From Streptomyces pluripotens (GTDB lineage: Bacteria > Actinomycetota > Actinomycetes > Streptomycetales > Streptomycetaceae), in the NCBI RefSeq assembly GCF_000802245.2, contig NZ_CP021080.1:682001-746000 (forward strand): a DNA stretch of 64,000 nt, given 5' to 3'. The notes beneath the pieces were generated by a model that ran no database searches, had not been told where the DNA came from, and was given only the letters and a program-made list of their open reading frames with translations. A program made the position numbers and the translations under genes. Below are positions 37,501 to 45,047 of the stretch, in pieces. Every line of letters starts with the position of its first letter. Position 1 is the stretch's first letter.

Positions 37501-38578
37501 TGCGCTCCGCGTCGGCGAGAGCCAGTGCCAGGAACGGCAGCGCGCCGTTCTCGGCGACGGCGGCGGCGAAGCCCGCCTGATCACTGACCCGGGTCATCGG
37601 CCCCTGCGCCACCGGTAACCGCGTGCCGAGGGCCCGGCTCATCGCCGAGCCGGGCCGAAGGGCGTCGGCGGGTCCGGGAACGTCTGCCTCTGGCAGCTCC
37701 CCCACTCCGACCAGGTCATGCATGGCCGCGGACACCTCCCGGAGCACCCCTCGCACGTCACCGCATCGTTCGGCGAACCGGGCGGCGAGGAAGCCGTCCT
37801 GGCCCACGGGCAGGAATTGGCGGCGCAGGTCGTGGGCACCCAGCAGCGGAGCGACTGCCTCGGGGGCGTCGGTGGGCGGGCGCGGGGCGTCCGGTCCGCG
37901 TCGGAGCAGTACCCGGTGCCCGCCCAGTACCACGGTCTCCGAGCCGTCCAGGGAACGCACGACCGCGCGTACCGCCTCGGGCAGCGAAGATTCGACCAGC
38001 AGGGCCAGCTGACTGTCGAGGACCACGCCGGCTGCTCCACCGGCCACGGCGGCAGCCGCCGTACGGGGACCGACACCTCCGCAAGCCCAGATCGGAACGC
38101 CTGTCAACTCCTCATCAGCCAACAGGTGTTGCAGCAGAACGAAGCTGCTCAGCGGGCCGGTCCGGCCGCCGCTCTCGGCGCCCCGGGCGATCAGTCCGTG
38201 AGCACCTGCGCGGGCAGCCGAGCGCGCCTGCCCCAGGTCGGTCACCTCCGCCAGCACCCGCCACCGTGAGGCGAGTGCGGGCAGGTTCCAGGGCGTTTGC
38301 GCGTTCCGGGGAGCCCGGGCGGCGAGCACGACGGTGTCGGGTCCGTCGCCGAGTTCATCAGGGCTCAGGGCACAGCGTCCGGTCACGCGCACCCCGAAGG
38401 GTCTTGGCGCGGCCCGTCTGAGCCGGGACAACGCTTCGCGGGCTCTTCGGTCTCCGGTGCCCAGGTCGAGGACGCCGAACCCGCCTGCGGCGCAGACGGC
38501 GGCGGCAAGACCCGCATCGGGTTCGCCGAAGGGAGTAATGCACAGAATCAGGTCGCGGGCGCGCACAGGGGAGGTCAT
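31547..38578 (-). CDS. PUFA-type synthase: NPD-NPD-KS-AT-ACP-KR
   Basis: 2343 residues from ATG 38578. Residues 5-225 and 310-600 are two TIM-barrel nitronate-monooxygenase/PfaD-like domains. The second has the flavin motif ECGGHVG with His455; the first has ESGGRTG at the same place, so His is replaced by Arg. KS at about 688-1130: Cys874, His1009, His1049. AT at about 1230-1545: FPGQGSQ and GHSYGE with Ser1326. One ACP at about 1690-1770 with LSIDSIKR, Ser1725, the PfaA style. KR at about 2060-2340: GGARGI, Ser2244, Tyr2257, Asn2261. It loads, condenses, ketoreduces and probably enoyl-reduces a chain whose dehydration is done by the next protein. Linkers at 1780-1870 are Pro/Gly-rich. The PfaD-type reductase, normally a separate protein, is fused in front. 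Confidence 0.94.
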   Translation of the reverse strand: MTSPVRARDLILCITPFGEPDAGLAAAVCAAGGFGVLDLGTGDRRAREALSRLRRAAPRPFGVRVTGRCALSPDELGDGPDTVVLAARAPRNAQTPWNLPALASRWRVLAEVTDLGQARSAARAGAHGLIARGAESGGRTGPLSSFVLLQHLLADEELTGVPIWACGGVGPRTAAAAVAGGAAGVVLDSQLALLVESSLPEAVRAVVRSLDGSETVVLGGHRVLLRRGPDAPRPPTDAPEAVAPLLGAHDLRRQFLPVGQDGFLAARFAERCGDVRGVLREVSAAMHDLVGVGELPEADVPGPADALRPGSAMSRALGTRLPVAQGPMTRVSDQAGFAAAVAENGALPFLALALADAERTRSMLAEAHAVLGGRPWGVGVLGFAPEETRNAQLEAVRELRPTHAVIAGGRPAQAEALEQAGIRTFLHVPSPGLLRQFLDAGARRFVFEGSECGGHVGPRASFPLWEAQLGVLLDFLDDIDAAAGAGDETVARRLEVFFAGGVHDERSAAMVAALAAPLTVRGAAVGVLMGTAYLFTEEAVAHGAIRPLFQRQVLAATHTALLETAPGHATRCVPSPFTLNYREREAALRAEGIPDREVWETLERLNVGRLRMASKGVERTESGELRAVDERQQLVDGMFMAGEVAVLRSDTTTVAALHRAVTEGAASLLTTCAPRTGRGATDEPAPPTPLDIAIVGMACMFPQAPDLTTFWSNIVYGHDAVTEVPPERWDPAVHHRPDGTTSKWGGFLPRIPFDPLRYGIPPASLRSIEPVQLLSLEVARRALAHAGYGDQGREFDHSRTSVVFGAEAGSDLSTAVNLRTVLPSYFGTVPDQLEEQLPRLTEDSFPGMLANVISGRIANRLDLGGTNYTVDAACASSLAALDVACKELLRGTSDVVLCGGADLHNGISDYVLFSSVHALSPTGRSRAFDASADGIALGEGVACMVLKRLADAERDGDRIYGVVKGLGSASDGRSRGLTAPHPEGQRAALERAYRHAGVSPAEVGLVEAHGTGTVVGDRTELTVLGEVFTEAGARNGGCALGSVKSQIGHTKCAAGLAGLIKATLALYTGIKPPTLHLERPNPAWTEEDSPFAFHTRAQPWAAPAAERFAAVSAFGFGGTNFHVVLAAHGDAIPSHQALDAWPAELFLFRGRDTTAARRDAEQVLRAAETDGGPWRLRDLALAAARRADTSHEPVRAAVVARNVDELTTQLRRALAGEHDPAAGIHLAEPVDGKTALLFPGQGSQRTGMLADLLIALPGLRDHLSLAPAQAGLIYPPAAFDDAGRERRRAALTDTRAAQPALGVTGLAAHTFLASAGVHPDMAAGHSYGELVALAAAGALDPETLLELSVDRATAILTAAGDDPGTMAAVGAPAEDVRRALRTAGAPDTVVVANLNSPEQTVVSGPTADVESAVRLLRRCGLGAQRIPVACAFHSPLVAKAGEPFGRVLATKTVRAPEFPVWGNRTAAPYPQDADAVRTELAAQIGAPVAFTAQIEAMYEAGARIFVEAGPGTVLTRFVGQILGDRPHRTVACEPRSDSGLRGWLDALARLAVAGLPVRTAWLFQGRDAVDALRAPVPERLGWTVDGQLVRTADGALLPGALAPARRVLETTVTTDQPHGVPADRDALISEFLRTSREMVAAQRDVLLAYFGTPTTAPAVPQPLVPVAPPVQVPVAATEPTEATNDGRPVGDVAQVVLEIISERTGYPVDMIEPGLDLEADLSIDSIKRAEIAGELAKRLGIAGGAESLDDTELEELATARTAAAVTDWLTARAGANAAGSRGEQVGAQPEASKSPASGAPAALAVDAPVGVAPQRFELRPVPLPEPSPDPIEEPSPTLSGLRFVVLDGGAGEGGGTGGDSGAPGDSRHASSGGARTVGDGTGAAAVVAARLADHGADAVLLDPSQGLGTPGGVAGSVAGGAFDGVVYLGALPGPDRPVLPDAFPMLKTVLACGPSRLLAVRAADRAGALRSAGLDGLFRTVVREYPDLLARVVAVPDTSAATVADAVLAELLAPEPAAVVLRTADGRREAPGLVPAPLGPLGSTGAGPAGEGAAEAAALGLDRDSVILLVGGARGITAKFAATLASACRCRIELLGRTAAPTGPEAPDTAAARTPAELRAALAARPGASQPAGINRTAELILAQREITATLAELGSLGSAAHYRPVDFRDQDAVLRTVKEIHAEHGRLDAVVFAAGVIEDRVIADKTPESFQRVYGTKTAGASALFAALGDLPGAPAFTVLFGSIAAVLGNRGQADYAAANDALEALGTDWAVRTGNRVLTVHWGPWAPSGAHTGMVGAELGREYVRRGVRLIDPEEGTAALLRELAWGDPSARAVVYTASEW

Positions 38579-38989
38579 GATGCTCCGGCACAATCGGCGA
38601 GACAGCACGGTGGGGGGTTGTGCGGCGGGACACTCTGGTGCGAGGCACCGGAACCTAGCGAGGTACTTACTCACGGGTCAACAACGCCGCACCCTTTTCG
38701 CGAGCGGTGGCCCTGATTCGGCCAGTGCACCGAATCTCCGCAATCTCCCAAAACCGGGCAATCGCCTGCACGGCTGAGCACGGGCGAGGGTGTGCGGGAC
38801 CGCTGGAGTCGGCACGGCATACCGTCACACGCGCCGAATCGCCCGCAGCCGCTGCGGCACGACCGCAGATTCCGCGAGTTCTGCGAGGACTGTCACCGCC
38901 CCCTTCCGCACGCCCAGTGGCGCGTCTTTCACAGTCGGTTCCCATCCTTCTCCGGGTGCGCTCTCATCGGCGTGTTCCAGGCTGGGCGC
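38579..38989. promoter_or_regulatory. divergent control region of the PKS operon and galU
   Basis: 411 bp between the first synthase gene and galU. Both transcription units must start here. No clear operator palindrome or -35/-10 pair could be fixed by eye, and no supported gene lies in it. Confidence 0.45.
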
Positions 38990-39943
38990 ATGATCGCCCC
39001 CGACTCAACAGCGGCGTCCGCCTCTGCCCCTACGGTTCGCAAAGCGGTCGTGCCGGCCGCCGGTCTCGGCACCCGGTTCCTGCCCGCGACCAAGGCCACG
39101 CCCAAGGAAATGCTGCCGGTCGTCGACAAGCCGGCCATCCAGTACGTCGTCGAGGAGGCCGCTGCGGCCGGCCTGGACGACATCCTGATGGTCACCGGGC
39201 GGCACAAGAGGGCCATCGAGGATCATTTCGATCACGCCTTCGAGCTGGAGCAGGCACTGGCCACCAAGGGCGACACCGTGCGCCTGGACGCCGTGCGCGA
39301 TCCGGCACGGCTCGCCGACATCCACCACATCCGCCAGGGCGACCCGCTCGGTCTCGGACACGCCGTACTGTGCGCCCGTCACCACGTCGGGAACCAGCCC
39401 TTCGCGGTACTCCTCGGCGACGATCTGATCGACCCTCGGGAGACCCTGTTGAGCCGCATGCTGGAGGTCCGCGAGCGCTACCGAGGGAGCGTGGTCGCAT
39501 TGATGGAGGTCGATCCGGCGCAGATCCACCTCTACGGCTGTGCAGCCGTGCACCCGACGGGCGAGGAGGGCGTCGTACGCGTGACCGGCCTGGTGGAGAA
39601 ACCGGCGGCCGGCACCGCGCCGAGCCGGTACGCCGTCATCGGCCGCTACGTCCTCGACCCGGCGGTGTTCGAGGTCCTGGCGCACACGCCGCCGGGCCGC
39701 AGCGGCGAGATCCAGCTCACCGACGCCCTGCAGGGCCTCGCGGCGGCCGGCACCGTCCACGGGGTCGTCTTCACGGGCCTGCGCTACGACACCGGCGACA
39801 AGGCCGACTACCTGCGCACGGTGGTCCGTCTGGCGTGCGCCCGCCCGGACCTCGGACCGGAGTTCACCGGCTGGCTCAAGGAGTTCGTGTCCGGTCTGGA
39901 GGACGGCGGGACCGCGGTCGGGCAGGGCCACCGAGCGGCCTGA
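38990..39943 (+). CDS. galU: UTP-glucose-1-phosphate uridylyltransferase
   Basis: 317 residues from ATG 38990. Nucleotidyltransferase signature AVVPAAGLGTRFLPATKATPKEMLPVVDKP, KPAIQYVVEEA, the substrate loop RQGDPLGLGHAVLCA, metal-site LLGDDLID, VEKP and the C-terminal YDTGDKADYL. It makes UDP-glucose for cell-wall glycans and glycolipids. Divergent from the PKS operon, which contains a glycosyltransferase; a second galU elsewhere in the genome would suggest this one serves the cluster. Confidence 0.95.
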   Translation: MIAPDSTAASASAPTVRKAVVPAAGLGTRFLPATKATPKEMLPVVDKPAIQYVVEEAAAAGLDDILMVTGRHKRAIEDHFDHAFELEQALATKGDTVRLDAVRDPARLADIHHIRQGDPLGLGHAVLCARHHVGNQPFAVLLGDDLIDPRETLLSRMLEVRERYRGSVVALMEVDPAQIHLYGCAAVHPTGEEGVVRVTGLVEKPAAGTAPSRYAVIGRYVLDPAVFEVLAHTPPGRSGEIQLTDALQGLAAAGTVHGVVFTGLRYDTGDKADYLRTVVRLACARPDLGPEFTGWLKEFVSGLEDGGTAVGQGHRAA

Positions 39944-40014
39944 CCGGTGCGGCCGCGGGCGGCGGCAGCGGGGGCGGTTCGAGCTGCCGGAAGAGACCTT
40001 GGCATTATGCAAAC

Positions 40015-40533
40015 ATGAAGGGAACAAGCACGCGCCCCCACACCGTCCTGGCGGTTTCGGTGTCCACGGCACTCGTCCTGCTGACCGCCGGCTGTTCGCA
40101 GGACGTGCACACCGGCGCCGCCGCTACCGCGCCCGCGGTGTCCGCCGCCGCCCCGGGCCAGGTCAGCGTACGCACCTCCGGTGCCGACCTGACGATCACC
40201 GACGCGGTGGCACACCTGGACCGTTCCGGCGACGGCACCCTGTCCATGACCGTGCGGAACGACGACGGCGTTCCCGAGCATCTCGGGATGGTGGCCACGC
40301 CGGACAGCGGGCGAGGTGTCCTGGTCGGAGGCAAGGCGGCGAACGGGAACGGATCACTGTCCACTGCGGGGATCCTGTTGCTGTCCGGTACCAGCGTCAC
40401 CTTCGGCGGCCACGGGCCGCGCGTCCTGCTCCACCACGTGCACGGGATGACCGCCGAGCACACCTTGCCGCTGGCCCTTCAGTTCGGTGTGGCCGGACTC
40501 GTGCACTTCCAGGCTCGCGTCGCCTCGTCCTGA
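40015..40533 (+). CDS. PCuAC-like copper-binding lipoprotein
   Basis: 172 residues. Signal peptide with lipobox LLTAGCSQD, so Cys27 is lipid-anchored. After a Ser/Ala/Pro linker comes an immunoglobulin-like domain with the Met/His pattern of periplasmic Cu(I) chaperones (EHLGM and HVHGM, with GTLSMTVRNDDG). It would pass copper to cytochrome oxidase or other cuproenzymes at the cell surface. Followed by a strong hairpin. Confidence 0.85.
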   Translation: MKGTSTRPHTVLAVSVSTALVLLTAGCSQDVHTGAAATAPAVSAAAPGQVSVRTSGADLTITDAVAHLDRSGDGTLSMTVRNDDGVPEHLGMVATPDSGRGVLVGGKAANGNGSLSTAGILLLSGTSVTFGGHGPRVLLHHVHGMTAEHTLPLALQFGVAGLVHFQARVASS

Positions 40534-40558
40534 GCCCCGTACCTCTGATTCCACCCAC

Positions 40559-40607
40559 CGGCAAGGGCCCGTCCCCACCGCGGGGTCGGGCCGACGGGCC
40601 GTTGCCG
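40559..40607 (+). terminator. hairpin after the lipoprotein gene
   Basis: 15-bp stem (CGGCAAGGGCCCGTC against its complement, one mismatch) with a 19-nt GC-rich loop, 25 bp past the stop at 40533. Confidence 0.65.
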
Positions 40608-40822
40608 AGGACCGTGCCGGCGAAGGACCCTCCGCGGACGGGCGAAGGACCCGAAGCCCCGCCACCCGTGGCTCGGTGCGTCACACACGGCAGCCGGGCG
40701 GGCGGCCCCGGTGGAACGGGTGCGTCAGGCCCGCCGCTCCCGCCCCGACGCCGGTCAGCTGGCCGGCTGCGGCTTCGGTAGGCACAGCTCGTCCCCCGGC
40801 AACCGGCCCCACCGGTCTCGCA

Positions 40823-41275
40823 TCACTCGTTCAGCCGCAGCGTCCACACCACGCTCATCTCGCCGGTCACGGCCCCGTCCGCACGCTGGATGGCGATGCC
40901 GACCGGAAACTCCGGCCGCCCACCCGCGTCGAGCTCGGCGACGACCTCGGACGCCGGGCGGCCCAGGGTCGCGGTGGCCGTCACCGCTCCCATGGCCAGC
41001 TTCTTGTAGCCGATCTCGGCCCGCACCGCGAGCGGCACCGCACGGGAGAGCTGGTCGCCGAAGGCCTTGAGCACGATCGCGCCACTGGCGGACTCGGCCA
41101 GGGTGAACATGGCGCCGGCGTGGGGGCCACCGATGTGGTTGTGGAATTCCGGCTGGTCCGGCAACCGGAGCACCGCCCGCTCCGGGGTGACCTCGACGAA
41201 CTCCAGGTTTAGGGTCCGCACCATCGGAACCGCGGCGGCCAGCATGTCGCCCATCGAGGCGCTTTCAACTGTCAT
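40823..41275 (-). CDS. hotdog-fold thioesterase (DUF4442/PaaI-like)
   Basis: 150 residues from ATG 41275. Hotdog core with HNHIGGPHAGAMFTLAESASGAIVL, where the loop HNHIGGPHAG and the helix glutamate are the PaaI/DUF4442 active-site region, and VRAEIGYKKLAMGAVTATATLG as the second strand set. Probably hydrolyses an acyl-CoA or acyl-ACP. Single gene. Confidence 0.85.
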   Translation of the reverse strand: MTVESASMGDMLAAAVPMVRTLNLEFVEVTPERAVLRLPDQPEFHNHIGGPHAGAMFTLAESASGAIVLKAFGDQLSRAVPLAVRAEIGYKKLAMGAVTATATLGRPASEVVAELDAGGRPEFPVGIAIQRADGAVTGEMSVVWTLRLNE

Positions 41276-41373
41276 GGGCAGGATGTTACCGGCGAGTAGA
41301 ATGGCTGGCCACCCCGCTCTCACCGCCTCCTCACCGAGCCGCGGTCACCGAACCGGCAGCTCGCGGCCGGACG

Positions 41374-41690
41374 GTGTCCGGCGCCGCACTTGGGTTACCG
41401 ATCACGTGGCCAGACCAGCAGCCGCCAGGGGACACACGCAGCCCGCAGCACAACCCGTACCGGCAACCGGGTCACCAACAGCCGAATCCGTACCAGCAGG
41501 CCGGATCCCAGCAGCACCAGCAGGCCGGCCAGCACGGGCAGTTCGGGAAGCGGCCGCAGGCCGGGCCGCCGTGGGGACAACCTCCCACCGCACCCGCCCC
41601 CAGCCTCCGCAGGACGGTGGCAGCCGTACCAAGCTGATCGCGATCATTGCGGCCACCGCGGCCTCGGTCACCGCCCCCACGCCCGACGTG
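41374..41690 (+). pseudogene. broken Gln/Pro-rich membrane protein
   Basis: One frame gives NPYRQPGHQQPNPYQQAGSQ with a WGQPPTAP ending; near 41600 the sense passes to the next frame, reading QPPQDGGSRTKLIAIIAATAA, a membrane anchor start. Together they look like the first 100 residues of the common Streptomyces proteins with a P/Q-rich cytoplasmic tail, one TM helix and an outer domain. The outer domain is missing and the frame is broken, so it is a remnant. Confidence 0.5.
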
Positions 41691-41736
41691 CCCGTTCGGG
41701 GCAGCGCTGCTCCGGCCGCCGATCGATCGTCCGGAG

Positions 41737-42582
41737 TCAGCCGATGCCGAATGCCCCGTCAGGGGGCTCGGGCGAGGGCACGGCATCGGCTTCCGCGACG
41801 GGCCGCGCCGATCCGGTGAACTCCCTCGCACCCGGGCCGTGTTCGATCCTCGCCGGAAACGCGTCCGCCGCAACACGGCGAGCCAGCGTGGCGATGTCCA
41901 GAGGGCGGTGCGAGGCCACGAGCACCGCGTTGCCGAACCGTCGCCCGCGCAGCACGCCCGGTTCGGCGATCAGCGCGATCTCCTCGAACACCGCCCCGAA
42001 AGTGGCCAGTTGCGACCGCAGGAAACCGAACGGTGCCGCGTCGGCGAGGTTGGCCAGATAGACCCCGCCGGGCCGCAGGACGCGTTCGGCCTCCCGCGCG
42101 TAGGCGAGCGTGGTCAGGTGGGCCGGGACCCTGGACCCTCCGAAGACATCGGCGATCAGCACATCAGCACGGTCGTCCGGCGCGGCCTCCAGCCAGGCCC
42201 GGGCGTCGGCGGCGTGCAACGCGACGCCCGATTCCGGCGGCAGCGGCAGATACTCGGTGACGAGTTCCAGCAGCCCCCGGTCCGCCTCGACGACATCCTG
42301 TCGGGAGCCGGGCCGGGTGGCCGCCACATACCGGGGCAGCGTCAGTGCACCCCCGCCGAGGTGCACCACGTCCAACGGGCGGCCGGCCTCGGCCACGACG
42401 TCCAGGACGTGCCCGAGACGCCGCGCGTACTCGAACTCCAGATGCGCGGGATCATCCAGATCGACGTACGACTGCGGCGCCCCATCGACCGTGAGCAGCC
42501 AGGCCCGCTCCCGGTCGACGTCGGGCATCAGCTTCGCGGTGCCATGATCGGTGGCCCTGGTCACGGGTATGGCTTCAGTCAC
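41737..42582 (-). CDS. spermidine-synthase-like methyltransferase-fold protein
   Basis: 281 residues from GTG 42582. Fold marks are QSYVDLDDPAHLEFEYARR, VVHLGGGALTLPRYVA (glycine loop), VEADRGLLELV and DVLIADVFGGSRVPAHLTT. This is the fused-MFS/spermidine synthase soluble type. Polyamine-specific residues are partly replaced, so true aminopropyl transfer is uncertain. It lies 30 bp after the end of tuf3 and may be co-transcribed with it. Confidence 0.85.
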   Translation of the reverse strand: MTEAIPVTRATDHGTAKLMPDVDRERAWLLTVDGAPQSYVDLDDPAHLEFEYARRLGHVLDVVAEAGRPLDVVHLGGGALTLPRYVAATRPGSRQDVVEADRGLLELVTEYLPLPPESGVALHAADARAWLEAAPDDRADVLIADVFGGSRVPAHLTTLAYAREAERVLRPGGVYLANLADAAPFGFLRSQLATFGAVFEEIALIAEPGVLRGRRFGNAVLVASHRPLDIATLARRVAADAFPARIEHGPGAREFTGSARPVAEADAVPSPEPPDGAFGIG

Positions 42583-42612
42583 GAAACCATTGTCACCGCT
42601 GTAGCCGGACCG

Positions 42613-43785
42613 CTACGCGCTGACGGAGACTACGGTCCCCGCACCCACCGTCCTGCCGCCTTCGCGGATGGCGAATCCCAGACCGGGCTCCAACGGCGTC
42701 TTACGTCCCAGCTCCACCGTCATCTCCACCGTTTCCCCGGGCCGGGCGACACCCGCCTGCCCGAGGTCGACGCGGCCCCCCACATCCGCCGTGCGGATGT
42801 AGAACTGCGGCCGGTACCCCGTGAACACGGGAGTCGAGCGGCCCCCCTCCCGGCCCGAGAGCACGTACACCCGCGCCGAGAACCGCCGGGCGGGGACCAC
42901 GCTCCCGGGCGCCGCCACCACATGGCCCCGCCGTACTGCGTCGCGCGGAACACCCCGCAGCAGCACGGCGACGTTGTCCCCGGCCTGGGCCTGCTGCATC
43001 GGCTTGCCGAACGTCTCAAGTCCGGTGACCACGGTGTCGACGTCCGCGCCGAGCACCGCAACCCGGTCCCCCGGACTGAGCGTCCCCCGCTCCACGGCAC
43101 CCGTGACGACCGTGCCCCGGCCGGTGATGGTGAGCACGTTCTCGACCGGCAGCAGGAACGGCGCGTCCAGGTACCGCTCCGGCATCGGTACGTAGGCGTC
43201 CACCGCATCGAGCAGCGCCTCGACGGACGCCGTCCAACGTGGGTCGCCCTCCAACGCCTTGAGCCCCGACACCCGCACGACCGGAACGGAGCCGCCCGGA
43301 TATCCGTGTGCCGTGAGCAGCTCGCGGACCTCCAGCTCCACCAGTTCGGCCAGTTCCTCGTCGCCCGCGTCCGCCTTGTTGAGCGCGACGACGATGTGGT
43401 CGACGCCCACCTGCCGGGCGAGCAGCACGTGCTCGGCGGTCTGCGGCATGATCCCGTCAAGCGCGGAGACCACGAGGATCGCCCCGTCGAGCTGTGCGGC
43501 CCCGGTGACCATGTTCTTGACGTAGTCGGCGTGGCCCGGCATGTCCACGTGGGCGTAGTGCCGGGTGTCGGTCTCGTACTCGACGTGCGCGATGTTGATG
43601 GTGATCCCGCGGGCGGCCTCCTCCGGGGCCCGGTCGATGCGGTCGAACGGCACGAAACTACCGGTGCCGCGCTCGGCGAGGACCTTGGTGATGGCGGCCG
43701 TCAGGGTGGTCTTGCCATGGTCGACGTGCCCCATGGTGCCGATGTTCAGGTGTGGCTTGGTGCGCACGTAGGCGGTTTTGGACAT
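42613..43785 (-). CDS. tuf3: divergent elongation factor Tu (EF-Tu3 type)
   Basis: 390 residues, full-length three-domain EF-Tu. G1 [10 protein letters not shown]2 [15 protein letters not shown]3 [12 protein letters not shown] (usually DCPGHADY), G4 NKAD (usually NKCD/NKVD), G5 VSGL (usually SAL). Many surface changes set it apart from the highly conserved main EF-Tu, and it stands alone instead of following fusA. This fits the third EF-Tu known in some Streptomyces (tuf3; SCO1321 in S. coelicolor, from memory), linked to stringent or stress expression and possible elfamycin tolerance. GTP and tRNA binding residues look functional. Confidence 0.92.
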   Translation of the reverse strand: MSKTAYVRTKPHLNIGTMGHVDHGKTTLTAAITKVLAERGTGSFVPFDRIDRAPEEAARGITINIAHVEYETDTRHYAHVDMPGHADYVKNMVTGAAQLDGAILVVSALDGIMPQTAEHVLLARQVGVDHIVVALNKADAGDEELAELVELEVRELLTAHGYPGGSVPVVRVSGLKALEGDPRWTASVEALLDAVDAYVPMPERYLDAPFLLPVENVLTITGRGTVVTGAVERGTLSPGDRVAVLGADVDTVVTGLETFGKPMQQAQAGDNVAVLLRGVPRDAVRRGHVVAAPGSVVPARRFSARVYVLSGREGGRSTPVFTGYRPQFYIRTADVGGRVDLGQAGVARPGETVEMTVELGRKTPLEPGLGFAIREGGRTVGAGTVVSVSA

Positions 43786-44276
43786 GGCTGTACCTCGAAG
43801 CCTCTCCAGTCGTACGGGAATGCGGGACCCCGAGGACTTGCCGACCCTCCCCCTGCGGGGTCCGCCGGACGATCCGGGGAGGGTCAGCTTCGGGCGCCGT
43901 CGACAGCGGCGAAGAAAAGCGGGACGGCAGCCTTCGGGGCACCCGCCACGGCGGATGCTGCGCGAGGGAAGGCGTACCGGAACATGGCGTCGATCATCGC
44001 CGGTGGTTCGCCCGACGTCGAATGCTTTTTGTCCGGCCGACGGGTCCGAAGGGCGCCGTCAGGTCCCCATGCTCTTGAGCGCCTCACGGACGGTCAGTGG
44101 AGCGAACCGGCCCGGTTCCCTCGCCAGGCCGGATCGGCGGCGGACGTACAGAGCCGTCGGCCGTTCCAACACGGTGCCGGCGAGAGCGCTGTGCGTCCCC
44201 GGGGCGGGACCGCGCGCGTGACGGTCATGAGACGAACCATACGGCGATCACCGCGCGAGTCGGATAATCTCGCCGG
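43786..44276. promoter_or_regulatory. upstream region of tuf3 and the TVP38 gene
   Basis: 491 bp between divergent genes, longer than most gaps here. It includes a small A/T-richer stretch near 44025-44035. No supported gene, although short frames are open. Length would suit complex control of tuf3. Confidence 0.4.
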
Positions 44277-45047
44277 ATGCTCGACGCCACCGACCGCTCC
44301 GGAGGTACCGCCACCGCCGCTCTTCCGGCTGCCGCAACGGAACTCGTCGTCCCCCTGCCGCCGCCGCGCGCGGGGTTCGCGACCCGCTGGACGCGCGCGC
44401 TGGTGTCCCCCTACGCCCGGCTGTCCCTCCTGCTCGCCCTGCTTGCCGGGGGCGCGGGGTGCGTCCTGCTGTGTGAGCCGCAGCAGTTGCTCGCACAGGG
44501 CTGGCCGCCACAGCTCGGCGGCGTCGCGGCGGCGCCGGTGTTCGCGCTGGCCTACGGACTGTGCACCCTGTCGTTCGTGCCGCGCCCCCTGCTGAACCTG
44601 GCGGCAGGCGCGCTGTTCGGCGCGGCGACGGGGCTGGCGGCGGCGCTGGCGGGCACGGTGGTCGGGGCTGGGATGGCCTTCGGTCTCGGTCGTCTCCTGG
44701 GGCAGGACGCACTGCGCCCGCTGCTGCGGGGCCGCTGGCTGACGGCCGCGGACACACAGCTCAGCCGGCACGGGTTCCGGTCCATGCTGGTGGCGCGGCT
44801 CTTCCCGGGTGTGCCGTTCTCGGCGGCAAACTACTGCGCGGCCGTCTCCCGCATGGGCTGGCTGTCGTTCCTGCTGGCCACGGGCCTCGGATCGATCCCC
44901 AACACGGCCGCGTACGCGGTCGCCGGGGCCCGTGCCTCGGCACCGACGTCACCGGCCTTCCTGATCGCGACGGCCTGCATCGCCCTACCGGCGCTGGCGG
45001 GGACGCTGGTTGCCTGGTGGGGGCGCCACCGCCTGCGCGGCCGGTGA
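44277..45047 (+). CDS. TVP38/TMEM64-family membrane protein
   Basis: 256 residues with about 5-6 membrane segments. VTT-domain wording: FVPRPLLNLAAGALFGAATGL and ARLFPGVPFSAANYCAAVSRM near 165-185, the re-entrant loop shared with DedA and SNARE-associated Golgi proteins. Likely a lipid scramblase or transporter. The N-terminal 35 residues are cytoplasmic. Confidence 0.9.
   Translation: MLDATDRSGGTATAALPAAATELVVPLPPPRAGFATRWTRALVSPYARLSLLLALLAGGAGCVLLCEPQQLLAQGWPPQLGGVAAAPVFALAYGLCTLSFVPRPLLNLAAGALFGAATGLAAALAGTVVGAGMAFGLGRLLGQDALRPLLRGRWLTAADTQLSRHGFRSMLVARLFPGVPFSAANYCAAVSRMGWLSFLLATGLGSIPNTAAYAVAGARASAPTSPAFLIATACIALPALAGTLVAWWGRHRLRGR

Noticed and set aside
26929..38578. Enediyne synthase
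   Set aside because: Order differs (NPD in front, ACP/KR and DH/PPTase on separate proteins) and none of the usual enediyne companion genes is present.
38792..38989. 66-residue N-terminal extension of galU
   Set aside because: Not part of the GalU fold; the nucleotide-binding start follows shortly after ATG 38990.
43884..44087. 67-codon minus-strand frame upstream of tuf3
   Set aside because: No ribosome site or family; could be a leader peptide but nothing supports it.
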